Below the pieces are notes generated by a model. It was not told where the DNA came from. It made no database searches and saw only the letters and a list, made by a program, of their open reading frames with translations. A DNA stretch of 64,000 bases from positions 248,001 to 312,000 of the forward strand of contig NZ_JACXAA010000004.1 in assembly GCF_014699035.1 (NCBI RefSeq), given 5' to 3'. The position numbers and the translations under genes were made by a program. Each line of letters begins with the position of its first letter. Within the stretch, counting starts at the first letter, position 1. The DNA comes from Spirosoma validum. Lineage in GTDB: Bacteria > Bacteroidota > Bacteroidia > Cytophagales > Spirosomataceae. Shown piece by piece: positions 18,567-27,160 of this stretch.

Positions 18567-20135
18567 ATGAGACGAAAAACAATGGCTGGTTCGCTCGTGG
18601 GCCTGACAATAATGGGTACGCTGTTGCTGACGGCCCCGGCTTATACGCCTAAACAACAGGGAGCGTCACCAAGGCCCAATGTAATCTTTATTTTCTCGGA
18701 TGATCATGCTTACCAGGCCATTAGCGCGTATGGTAGCAAATTAGTCAAAACACCCAACATCGACCGGATTGCGAACGAAGGAGCTATTCTGCATAACAAC
18801 GTCGTGACCAATTCCATTTGCGGCCCTAGCCGCGCTACGTTGCTAACGGGCAAGTTCAGTCACCTGAATGGTTATACGGTGAACGAGCGCAGTTTCGAAA
18901 TAAATCAGCCTGTATTTCCGGAAGCATTGCAGAAAAATGGGTATCAGACGGCCTGGATCGGGAAAATGCATTTGGGTAGTCTGCCCAACGGGTTTGATTA
19001 TCTGAACGTACTGCCGGGTCAGGGCCAGTATTACAATCCGGATTTCATCAATTCGAAGAAAGACACGGTCCGTTATCCGGGATACGTAACCAACGTAACA
19101 ACCAAACTGTCGCTGGACTGGCTTAATCAACGCGATGCAGCCAAACCATTTTTTCTGGTTGTTGGGCACAAGGCTACGCATCGAGAGTGGTTACCCGACT
19201 TACCAGATTTAGGGGCTTACGACAACGTCACGTTTCCGTTACCTGCTACGTTTTACGACGATTACAAAGGGCGGGAAGCGGCCCGCGATCAGGACATGAC
19301 CATCGACAAAACCATGCGCCTGAAAGAGGACCTGAAAGTTCATGCCGATTATGAACGGAAGGGACGTTTAAACGCGTATAGTCGCTTTTCACCCGAGCAG
19401 AAAAAAGCCTTTGTCGATTACTACGAAAACAAAGTCAGCAAGGAGTTTGATGACAAGAAGCTAACGGGTAAAGCGCTGGTCGAGTGGAAATACCAGCGGT
19501 ATCTGAGAGATTATCTGTCGGTGGCGAATTCACTGGATCGTAACATTGGCGAATTACTCAATTATTTAGATAAAACCGGATTGGCTAAGAATACCGTCGT
19601 GATTTATGCGTCTGACCAGGGGTTTTACCTGGGCGAACACGGCTGGTTCGACAAGCGATTTATTTACGAAGAATCGCTGAAAACGCCCTTTGTGATCCGA
19701 TATCCGGGCGTAATCAAGCCACACACGCAGATCAATCAGCTGGTATCCAATATCGACTGGGCACCGACCGTATTGAACCTGACCGGAACGAGTATCCCGA
19801 AAGAAATACAGGGCGAATCCTTTCTGCCGCTTCTGAAAGGACAGAAGACCCCCTGGCGGAAAGAAGCGTACTACCACTATTACGAATATCCGCAGCCCCA
19901 CCACGTATACCCGCATTTCGGCCTACGTACCGATCAATATAAACTGGTACGTTTCTACGGTCCGAAAGACTTCTGGGAACTGTATGACCTCAAAAAAGAT
20001 CCGAACGAACTGCATAATCTGTACGGTCAGAAGAGTTACGAAGCCCTGACTGCTGATCTGAAAACAAAACTTCGGGTGCAGATTCAGACGTATAAAGACG
20101 ATGAAGCCCTCAAACTTTTTGACCGTACTCTTTGA
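18567..20135 (+). CDS. Exported sulfatase (heparan/iduronate- or GlcNAc-6-sulfatase-like)
   Basis: Begins 6 bp after the previous sulfatase. Signal-like segment SLVGLTIMGTLLLTAPAY; metal site NVIFIFSDDHAYQA; formylglycine motif CGPSR with Cys85, then ATLLTGKFSH; IGKMHLG; and a late ASDQGFYLGEHGWFDKR. The DQGFYLGEHGWFDKR and CGPSR signatures are those of the group with bacterial glycosaminoglycan-type exosulfatases. 522 residues. Together with its neighbours it suggests stepwise desulfation of one glycan at several positions. Confidence 0.92.
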   Translation: MRRKTMAGSLVGLTIMGTLLLTAPAYTPKQQGASPRPNVIFIFSDDHAYQAISAYGSKLVKTPNIDRIANEGAILHNNVVTNSICGPSRATLLTGKFSHLNGYTVNERSFEINQPVFPEALQKNGYQTAWIGKMHLGSLPNGFDYLNVLPGQGQYYNPDFINSKKDTVRYPGYVTNVTTKLSLDWLNQRDAAKPFFLVVGHKATHREWLPDLPDLGAYDNVTFPLPATFYDDYKGREAARDQDMTIDKTMRLKEDLKVHADYERKGRLNAYSRFSPEQKKAFVDYYENKVSKEFDDKKLTGKALVEWKYQRYLRDYLSVANSLDRNIGELLNYLDKTGLAKNTVVIYASDQGFYLGEHGWFDKRFIYEESLKTPFVIRYPGVIKPHTQINQLVSNIDWAPTVLNLTGTSIPKEIQGESFLPLLKGQKTPWRKEAYYHYYEYPQPHHVYPHFGLRTDQYKLVRFYGPKDFWELYDLKKDPNELHNLYGQKSYEALTADLKTKLRVQIQTYKDDEALKLFDRTL

Positions 20136-20144
20136 GCTACTTAT

Positions 20145-21536
20145 ATGATTCACTACCGAAATCAACTCGCTTTCCTAAGCCTATTTTTTTTATTAGTTGG
20201 TTCATTGGCCAGTGCTCAATCGAACCAGACGCCGAACGTAATTATCATCCTGGCTGATGATCTGGGTTATGGCGATCTAAGCTGCTACGGGCATCCGACC
20301 ATACGTACCCCAAACCTCGATAAAATGGCCGAGGAGGGAACCCGATTTACGCAGTTCTACGTAGCGGCCAACGTCTGTACACCCAGCCGGGCCGCCTTGC
20401 TGACGGGTCGGCTACCCATCCGAAGTGGGATTTTTGGTAAGCGTGGGGTTTTCTTTACCAACTCCGCCAATGGCCTTCCCAAAACGGAGATTACTATCGC
20501 CGAAGCCTTAAAAACCAAAGGCTATCAAACGGCTTTAATCGGCAAATGGCACCTGGGGTCTCAGCCCGAACATCTCCCGTTGCAGCACGGATTTGATTAT
20601 TACTTTGGGTTACCGTATTCCAATGATATGGGGAAAGTCGGTTCGGTTCCGAATATGGTCAATCAAAATCCGCCGTTGCCGCTGTACCAGAATAACAAGG
20701 TTATTGAAACCGAGCCCGATCAGCGATTGCTGACGAAACGGTATACGGCTGAAGTTGTTACGTTCATCAAAAAGAACAAGACAAAGCCCTTCTTTCTGTA
20801 TTATGCCAGTCCGTTTCCACACGTACCATTGTACGCATCGAGTGATTTTGCCGGAAAAAGCAAACGTGGGTTGTATGGCGATGTGGTCGAAGAGCTGGAC
20901 TGGAGCGTGGGCCAGGTGTTGAATACGCTTCGGGAACAGAAACTGGATAAAAATACACTCGTCATTTTTCTGAGCGATAACGGTCCCTGGCAGATGAAAG
21001 CACTGGTACCAGGAACGGGTGGCTCAGCAGGGTTGCTATACGAAGCCAAAGGCTCTACGTATGAAGGAGGTATGCGCGTACCGGCTATTGCCTGGGGATC
21101 TGGTTTCGTCAAGCCAAAGACCGTATCGTCGGCCATTGCTACGTCGATGGATTTGTACCCGACCATTCTGAACCTGGCCAGAGCCGAACTGCCAAAAGAC
21201 CGCACGCTTGACGGATCGGATATTCGGGAGTTATTGAGCGGTAAGAAAGCCAGTGTGACCGACGTTGTCTATTTTTATGATTCAGATCGTTTACACGCCA
21301 TCCGCAAAGGTCCCTGGAAAGCGCATTTTACAACACATGCTTCCTACTCACCAGATGCTCCGGCACCTCACGACCCGCCTTTGCTGTACAATGTGGAAGC
21401 TGACCCTTCGGAGAAATTTGAGGTTGGAAAAGACCACCCAGACGTCATTGACGATCTAAAAAAGGAGTATGAAAAACACAAAGCTGGTGTCAAGTCAGTT
21501 CCTCCCTTGCTTGATGCAGTGGTTTCGGGACAATGA
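20145..21536 (+). CDS. Exported arylsulfatase A-like sulfatase
   Basis: Begins 9 bp after the previous gene. Signal peptide ending LASAQ; ILADDLGYGDLSCYG metal site; formylglycine motif CTPSR with Cys78, then AALLTGRLPIRSG; IGKWHLG; FLSDNGPW. The ordering and the YFGLPYSNDMG segment resemble arylsulfatase A/cerebroside-sulfatase-like enzymes. 463 residues. It is the last gene of the operon; no clear T-tailed terminator follows. Confidence 0.93.
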   Translation: MIHYRNQLAFLSLFFLLVGSLASAQSNQTPNVIIILADDLGYGDLSCYGHPTIRTPNLDKMAEEGTRFTQFYVAANVCTPSRAALLTGRLPIRSGIFGKRGVFFTNSANGLPKTEITIAEALKTKGYQTALIGKWHLGSQPEHLPLQHGFDYYFGLPYSNDMGKVGSVPNMVNQNPPLPLYQNNKVIETEPDQRLLTKRYTAEVVTFIKKNKTKPFFLYYASPFPHVPLYASSDFAGKSKRGLYGDVVEELDWSVGQVLNTLREQKLDKNTLVIFLSDNGPWQMKALVPGTGGSAGLLYEAKGSTYEGGMRVPAIAWGSGFVKPKTVSSAIATSMDLYPTILNLARAELPKDRTLDGSDIRELLSGKKASVTDVVYFYDSDRLHAIRKGPWKAHFTTHASYSPDAPAPHDPPLLYNVEADPSEKFEVGKDHPDVIDDLKKEYEKHKAGVKSVPPLLDAVVSGQ

Positions 21537-21787
21537 CCAAACCCATTCATTTGCTTGAAATAGAGACAGTGGTTAAAATGCTCACTGCTAAGGGTTTATC
21601 ATCTAATTCGAAACAACGAATCGCTGGCATTTTTATGATAATCTACAGGAACTTACCAGTTAAACAGCGTAATGAATCTGACTATTATTGCCCGAACTCA
21701 GCGGTAATCGTTGGGAGAGTGGGCTAATTATGCCGGCTCATAGGCTACATGTTGGGTAAAATGGGCGGCAGTCTTTTATGCTTTGTC

Positions 21788-23020
21788 TTATGAAGACTCC
21801 GCAGCATGAGTGTAGACATAGTCGGGTAATACGATCCCCTCCGCTTTGCTTTCGTCTTCGGTTTTTGTTGACGTAAATAAGCTGAACAGTTTCTGAACCG
21901 GCTTGCTAGCAATAATACCGGCAACGGTGTTTAGAACGGATACACCAAATCGCGTCCTGGGGTATACTAGCCAGGGCACACCAGGCGGTAACTTCTGTAC
22001 TTCCTCCACGTACGGACGCATGCGTTGTTCGTAGGCAACGAATGCATCCTGATGGCGTTCGTGTTGGGATAATTCACCCGCCAGCAGGTAGGCACCGACC
22101 ATCGCTAAGGTAGTGCCTTTACCAGTCAACGGTGTGGGACAATACGCAGCGTCGCCAATCATCGCCATCCGACCAGATGACCAACTGGGAGCTTTAATCT
22201 GACCAATTTTGTCGAAGTATACATCTACCGAATCGTCCAGGGCGTTACTGATTCGGTCCGCTTCCCAACCTGCACCGACTAGTTTGGATTTAAGCACGCT
22301 TTTCTGCTCGGCGAGCGACAGTTTTTCGTAGGCTTCATCGGATTCTAGGAAAGCCACAGAAGCCCGCATAGTTCCCTGATTGTCGGGACGAAGCATAACG
22401 ATCCGGCGGTCAGTGGCCGTGTACCATCGCCACCAATTGGTATCTGTTTTTATCCTGGGAATCGTTAGATAGGCCGTATACAAGCCCAGATACTCGAATT
22501 TTGGTTCGTCACCAAACACCAGTCGACGGGTGCTTGATCGAACACCGTCGGCTGCGACCACGAGCTGGAAGGTTTCCTTTTTTCCACTCGAAAAGGTTAC
22601 GGTTACTTCGTTAGGATGTTGCTCCAGATTCGTGATCGAATCACCAAACCGGTACTCTACGTTCTGCTTGGTTGCCTCGTAAAGAATATTGACCAGATCA
22701 CCCCGTAGAATCTCCAATTCCTGAGTCCCACTGATCGAACCCTCTTTGGGAAAGGAGGCTATCGCCTGCTCATTTTGCCCGATTAGTTGTAACCCGACCT
22801 CGCCCGTATTGGCCGCCCGGATGGCGGCTTCAATTCTCATTTTCTGGGCAATTTGCTTGGCCGGACCGTTGACGTCGATGTTCTGTCCACCCAGGCGTAA
22901 GGTTTTCGACCGTTCAACGACAGTGACTGTGAAGCCGTACTTAGCCAGCCAGAAGGCTAGCGTTGGACCCGCAATGCTGGCCCCTGCAATGAGCACTTTT
23001 TTCGAATCCGGAATTGCCAT
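21788..23020 (-). CDS. FAD-dependent monooxygenase (TetX/PHBH-like)
   Basis: Aromatic-ring or polyketide-hydroxylase type flavoprotein. Start chosen at ATG 23020 (MAIPDSKKVLIAGASIAGP), ten codons into the longest frame, so that the Rossmann beta-strand follows directly. Dinucleotide-binding GASIAGP near residue 12, the central DGVRSSTRR (DG motif), and GDAAYCPTPLTGKGTTLA (GD motif closing the FAD site). 410 residues. Stands alone, transcribed towards the sulfatase operon. It could hydroxylate or inactivate an antibiotic, but the substrate is not predictable. Confidence 0.9.
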   Translation of the reverse strand: MAIPDSKKVLIAGASIAGPTLAFWLAKYGFTVTVVERSKTLRLGGQNIDVNGPAKQIAQKMRIEAAIRAANTGEVGLQLIGQNEQAIASFPKEGSISGTQELEILRGDLVNILYEATKQNVEYRFGDSITNLEQHPNEVTVTFSSGKKETFQLVVAADGVRSSTRRLVFGDEPKFEYLGLYTAYLTIPRIKTDTNWWRWYTATDRRIVMLRPDNQGTMRASVAFLESDEAYEKLSLAEQKSVLKSKLVGAGWEADRISNALDDSVDVYFDKIGQIKAPSWSSGRMAMIGDAAYCPTPLTGKGTTLAMVGAYLLAGELSQHERHQDAFVAYEQRMRPYVEEVQKLPPGVPWLVYPRTRFGVSVLNTVAGIIASKPVQKLFSLFTSTKTEDESKAEGIVLPDYVYTHAAESS

Positions 23021-23217
23021 TGAGAGAAATCGATTATCGACCAGAATCAAAACTTACTTTTACCTAGCTAGCCAAGTAAGGGCATGACTATTACATCACT
23101 AAGGGGAAACATATCGTAATTGTTTTGTTTTACCGTGAGTTACGGATAATTTACCCTAGAGGGATGGTCGGCCGCTGCCGTGATATGTTTATAGACATAA
23201 GAGGCTCATTATTATAT

Positions 23218-23234
23218 GCATGCCGGAGGCATGC
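23218..23234. repeat. Palindrome GCATGCC-GGA-GGCATGC
   Basis: Perfect 7-bp arms around a 3-base centre. It lies 14 bases from a second inverted repeat (23248-23268), between the monooxygenase start and the IS-end remnant. Looks like part of a small palindromic element. Confidence 0.5.
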
Positions 23235-23247
23235 TGCCTAAAGGGGT

Positions 23248-23268
23248 AGGTTTATCACCTATAAACCT
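23248..23268. repeat. Inverted repeat AGGTTTAT / ATAAACCT
   Basis: 8-bp perfect arms with a 5-base loop; the outer GGGGTAGG and CCCTACC are partly complementary too. No T tract, so probably not a terminator. May be a REP-like unit together with 23218-23234. Confidence 0.4.
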
Positions 23269-23347
23269 GAGATCCCTACCAGCATCGTACTAAAAAAGCT
23301 TCACCAACCATAATTCATGTTGTTCTGGTAGGCTAAAAATTGCGATG

Positions 23348-23423
23348 GCTACTGGTTTTCATGATCGATCCACTAAGTTAGATCGTGCTTAACTTTATGT
23401 CCAGTCAAATGTAGCAGATCCAA
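23348..23423 (-). mobile_element. IS element end remnant, copy 2
   Basis: Shares TGGTTTTCAT, CCACTAAGTTAGAT and GTCCAGTCAAATGTAGCAG with 11754-11819, in the same orientation, including the ATG-AAA-ACC start of the orfA remnant. Beyond that start the two copies no longer match, so only the element's end survives here. Confidence 0.6.
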
Positions 23424-23489
23424 GCACTGGCACATGCACAAAGGGGATGATTCTGAGTGCTTTTGCTTAGCTAAGGGGACCAAAGAGAG

Positions 23490-23834
23490 TTACAGGCTTA
23501 GCGTGAAAGTTATTGTCATTAAGCCGCCATCAATGGAGCGATCCTGTACGATCATACCCGTATCCTCATTATAAAGCCGATCCCCAATCTGTGGTAAGCT
23601 CCCAAAGTCTAAATAGTACTGCCGGATACTGATAAAGCAGACATTAACCCGGTCGATATACGTTGCAGATGCCACTGGATCTTCATACCAGTTTGACACA
23701 CAGGATATTTTTCTGATCTCAGTGAGGATTCGTTCCGATAGCAGGAACTGGATCTTAAAGTCGTTGATAATCCATTGGGTAAGGTGCAAGCACTCAATAA
23801 GAGGCTGGGTTGGCTTTGTTGTAGTAGGTTCCAT
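23490..23834 (-). CDS. Hypothetical protein, 114 aa
   Basis: Not recognised. No signal peptide or membrane segment; mixed charged and hydrophobic composition typical of a small globular protein (IEYLHL-type helices early, then VNVCFISIRQYYLDFG, and a beta-rich end GLMTITFTLSL). Starts at ATG 23834 and stands alone between IS-end and unassigned DNA. It could be real or a mobile cargo gene; composition favours real. Confidence 0.5.
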   Translation of the reverse strand: MEPTTTKPTQPLIECLHLTQWIINDFKIQFLLSERILTEIRKISCVSNWYEDPVASATYIDRVNVCFISIRQYYLDFGSLPQIGDRLYNEDTGMIVQDRSIDGGLMTITFTLSL

Positions 23835-24232
23835 AAGTGGCTGGGGAAAGCTAGACCAGCAACTCTAGTGGATGAAGAGTAGAAGGTGGAGAAATCCGTT
23901 GACGGTATAAATTAAAGTGTACTACTCAGGGCAATGATGTACCTGGCAAATTCTGTTTGTGAATCCGCATCCAAAGAAATAACACCTATAGTGACAAAGT
24001 GTTATATTTATATACATAACTTGGTTAATTGGCGCTATGCTGGAAACAAAGTTATAGTTACTGAATATTGTGCCATATGAGAATAATAGGCTCATTTTGC
24101 CAAGTGCCGGGTATTGAGACTAATGGTCTCTAAAACTCTTTCTCCTGCATCTGGTGTATACATAAAGGAGTTACGTAGCTTTTTTGCCGTGTGTCGAAAG
24201 CAAGTTTGACTAAGCTCGTGTCTTTTCCAGGC

Positions 24233-24544
24233 CTATTCGGCTTGTGGCAAAGGAATAGTTACCACATACCCACCAAGGGGAGCTATCTTGGGACGTTTGT
24301 GAAGGGGCACAACAGCAATCTCCTCGTCAGTGAGGCCAAAGCCAGTCAGGTAAACTTTCAGTTGTTGAAACGTGAAGGCTCGGCTGGGAACGAACATCGC
24401 CGTTAAGTTCAATGGAATTGATTCGTCTCTAAAAAGCAAACAACTATGTTCTTTTTTACAATCAATAACCAGCCTGCTGTATTCCTCTTGCCTCATCACC
24501 CCTAAAGGTAGGGATTTGATTGAGCTTTTACGGCTTTTTCTCAT
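24233..24544 (-). CDS. Hypothetical protein, 103 aa
   Basis: Not recognised. Basic start (MRKSRKSSIKS), a middle segment FTFQQLKVYLTGFGLTDEEI that looks like a helix-turn, and an end LGGYVVTIPLPQAE. The amino-acid pattern looks coding, but there is no operon partner. Moderate to low confidence that it is expressed. Confidence 0.4.
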   Translation of the reverse strand: MRKSRKSSIKSLPLGVMRQEEYSRLVIDCKKEHSCLLFRDESIPLNLTAMFVPSRAFTFQQLKVYLTGFGLTDEEIAVVPLHKRPKIAPLGGYVVTIPLPQAE

Positions 24545-24881
24545 GCCGATCTTCGAAAGGGTACTTAACTTGTCTATCTGCTCAGGCTTTAACCCGCAAT
24601 GGCTGGTGCAGTTCTTTGTCTCTGAGCACGAACGTTAACGCAATAGCCAGGGATTGTATAACAAACTTGACATGAAACGGGGCGCCGAAGCGTGAAGAAA
24701 ATCATTGCTCCACCTACAAACGGAGGCTTAATAGACAATAATTCAACTGGCAGAAGAGCACGGGGCGGACTGCGCACTTTCATATACCTATTCTAAAAAA
24801 GCCTGGTCGCCGTTGCACAAGCCCTAGCTCATAAAACGACGCTTACTAACCCTGCTTGCCGCTTAGTAGCCAGAAAGACAA
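24545..24881. other. Intergenic, nothing recognised
   Basis: About 340 bases between the 103-aa frame and the AraC gene 3' end. No convincing frame, repeat or terminator seen. Confidence 0.5.
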
Positions 24882-25802
24882 TCAATTAAAAGACTGCCGG
24901 AATTCCAGCGGGGACAAATTCGTCTTTAACTTAAACAATTTACTAAATGATTGTGGATGCTCGAAACCCAACTGATAGGCGATTTCACCAACAGTCAGGT
25001 TGCTGATGGTCAGCACTTCCTTTGCTTTCTCAATAAGTTTATGGTGAATATATTGCTGAGTATTCTGCCCGGTTAGTGAGCGCAGCATATCGCCTAAATA
25101 TCTGGGCGAAACGTTTAACTCGTCAGCAAGAAATTGAACCGTTGGTAATCCGTTCATCAAGGCCGATTCATCGGTAAAATAGGTATGCAGCAATACGTCT
25201 AATCTTTCCAGAAGCGCATTATTTATCGGCTTACGGGTGATGAACTGGCGCTTGTAAAAGCGCTGACTGTAGTTCAGCAGCAGTTCCAGTTGAGAGACCA
25301 GTACGTCCTGGCTGATATCATCGATGGCCGTTTCCAGTTCATCGCCAATGTTTTTACCAATGGCAGTAATGATTGTCTTTTCTTTATCCGACAGGTGCAG
25401 TGACTCGGTTACGGAATATGAGAAAAAGCCATAGTTTTTGATCTTGGTATCCAGCGGATAATTCCGTAGAAAATCGGGATGTACCAGCAAAGTGAAACCT
25501 GAACTCGAATCAGCTGTTTGAATACCAGTTAACGGCTGGCCGGGTGAAGTGAAAAACATACCACCTTCATCAAAGTCGTACGTCGTTTGCCCATATCGCA
25601 TTCGGCAACCGGCCGACTCATTGTAGGTAATGTTATAGAAATCCATTACAAAGGGGGATGCCAGCATCTCACGGGTGATTTGCACGTTGCTATAGTCCAG
25701 CAGGCTGATCAATGGATGCAAGGGCTGTGGTAAGCCAAAAGCCCGTTGCATTTGGGTAATAGACTGGTAAATATGTGGTTTGTGTTTTGGTTCACCTTTC
25801 AT
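24882..25802 (-). CDS. AraC family transcriptional regulator
   Basis: Start set at ATG 25802 (MKGEPKHKPHIYQS), 17 codons inside the longest frame. 306 residues: an N-terminal cupin-like sensing domain (YDFDEGGMFFTSPGQPL) and a C-terminal double helix-turn-helix (VQFLADELNVSPRYLGDMLR; IAYQLGFEHPQSFSKLFK). This is the layout of Bacteroidota AraC regulators that activate a neighbouring SDR. It lies 71 bp downstream of the SDR on the same strand, and a 21-base direct repeat sits upstream of that SDR, a likely operator. The ligand is unknown. Confidence 0.92.
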   Translation of the reverse strand: MKGEPKHKPHIYQSITQMQRAFGLPQPLHPLISLLDYSNVQITREMLASPFVMDFYNITYNESAGCRMRYGQTTYDFDEGGMFFTSPGQPLTGIQTADSSSGFTLLVHPDFLRNYPLDTKIKNYGFFSYSVTESLHLSDKEKTIITAIGKNIGDELETAIDDISQDVLVSQLELLLNYSQRFYKRQFITRKPINNALLERLDVLLHTYFTDESALMNGLPTVQFLADELNVSPRYLGDMLRSLTGQNTQQYIHHKLIEKAKEVLTISNLTVGEIAYQLGFEHPQSFSKLFKLKTNLSPLEFRQSFN

Positions 25803-25873
25803 GGGTATATAACGGTAGTGCCGGTACAAATGGTTACACCGATGTACCGGCAACGTAAGTTCTGAAATTCCAC

Positions 25874-26674
25874 TTATGCGCCAGTCAGCATTTGCCTGAT
25901 GCCTTCCCGAAAAGCCTCATCGCCTACGGCAAGGCGCTGTGCATACAGGGATTTGGCATCGTCGCCACATACGTAGCGCAACGTATTCGTACCATCCGTA
26001 GCGGCTTGGTACACCACATCGGCAATCTGCTCAGCCGTCGAAACGGTTTTATCAGTAGCAGTGGCCGCCAGAAACTTACTTAACAACGTTTCGTAAGCCG
26101 GGTGCGAAGCGATCACAGAGCCAGTTCCTATTTCGGTCGCCACCAGACCGGGTTCTATCGTTTTGATGCCAACGCCGAATTCGTTTAATTCAAACGAGAG
26201 GCTTTCGCTCCAGCCTTCCAGGGCCCATTTACTGGCATCGTACATCGAACTGACCGGAAAACCCATCAAACCAGCCGAAGAACCTGTGGTAATAAAAAGT
26301 CCGGCTTTCTTCTGGCGAAAGTAGGGAATAAACGCCTGCGTAACTCGAACAACACCCAGAAAATTGGTTTCCATCTGGCGAACCAGTTGTTCATCGGTAA
26401 TGGCTTCCAAAGCGCCCAGCAATGCGTAACCTGCATTATTAAACACAACGTCAATATCGCCCAGCGTTAGTGCTTTCTGTGTGGTTTGTTTAATCTGTTC
26501 TTTGTCTGTTACATCCAATGGCAGCAGAATCACGTTGTTTAACCGACTTAGCTCTTTTTCGGCCTCCGGCTTGCGCATGGTCGCGATCACATTCCAGCCT
26601 TTGGCCGCAAACAGTTTTGCCGTTGCCTTCCCTATTCCTGTCGAAGCTCCCGTAATAAAAATGGTCTTTGTCAT
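25874..26674 (-). CDS. Short-chain dehydrogenase/reductase
   Basis: NAD(P)-dependent oxidoreductase. Start at ATG 26674 (MTKTIFITGASTGIG), 28 codons into the longest frame, right before the Rossmann motif TGASTGIGKAT. NAG-type NNAGYALLG, catalytic Ser in TGSSAGLMG and YDASK (Tyr, Lys). 266 residues, classical SDR size. Likely co-transcribed with the AraC gene. Substrate unknown. Confidence 0.92.
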   Translation of the reverse strand: MTKTIFITGASTGIGKATAKLFAAKGWNVIATMRKPEAEKELSRLNNVILLPLDVTDKEQIKQTTQKALTLGDIDVVFNNAGYALLGALEAITDEQLVRQMETNFLGVVRVTQAFIPYFRQKKAGLFITTGSSAGLMGFPVSSMYDASKWALEGWSESLSFELNEFGVGIKTIEPGLVATEIGTGSVIASHPAYETLLSKFLAATATDKTVSTAEQIADVVYQAATDGTNTLRYVCGDDAKSLYAQRLAVGDEAFREGIRQMLTGA

Positions 26675-26729
26675 GTCTTCTCGGTTGTTTTTTCGAGATG
26701 CAAAGTTCATTTGCCAACGGTTGCAGTCT

Positions 26730-26767
26730 GTAGTGAAACTGGTGAATCTTGTAGTCAAATCGGTGAA
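26730..26767 (-). promoter_or_regulatory. Direct-repeat operator candidate upstream of the SDR
   Basis: Two copies of GTAGTSAAAYYGGTGAA at 26730-26746 and 26751-26767, 21 bases apart, i.e. two helical turns. AraC proteins bind such paired half-sites. The sites are 56-93 bases upstream of the SDR start. CAAAGTTC at 26701-26708, read on the minus strand as GAACTTTG, is one mismatch from the -7 box. Confidence 0.55.
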
Positions 26768-27160
26768 AGCCTTAGTTTATCAGCAGCCTGTATGGATGCT
26801 ACCTGTTTCAGTTTTATGTACCTGACTACGGTACGTTTGATTAACTCTTGCTTGCACAATCTATAAATGATCGGTCTGGTTTATTGGCCGTTGGTATTGA
26901 CGGGTGGTATTGGGTTAAGTTTTAGTTGCTCTGGCCTGATTTAATTCGGACGTCTTTTTTGATCTTAGTCCAGCAAGAGTATCGGTTTTATACCTGTCAA
27001 TTACTTCAGTTGTAAACGGATCAGAAGCTTATCGGGTGGTACAACCTCACAATATGGGTGCCGCAGGAATAATTATAAACAGACAGTAGGGTTTAAAACT
27101 TATCATCCTAAAAGGTCATCATTCGTCACAGGAGATGTACCCAACTAGTCAACGTTGATT
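26768..27160. other. Divergent intergenic region, SDR / PRISE reductase
   Basis: About 390 bases without coding sequence; contains the start region of the plus-strand reductase. No clear promoter match found for the plus strand. Confidence 0.5.

Noticed and set aside
21533..21727. 64-aa frame overlapping the third sulfatase stop
   Set aside because: No protein-like features, poor composition, and it runs into non-coding sequence.
21788..23020. Reading the monooxygenase as a tetracycline-inactivating TetX resistance enzyme
   Set aside because: The fold fits, but FAD-monooxygenases of this shape have many substrates and nothing here points to an antibiotic.
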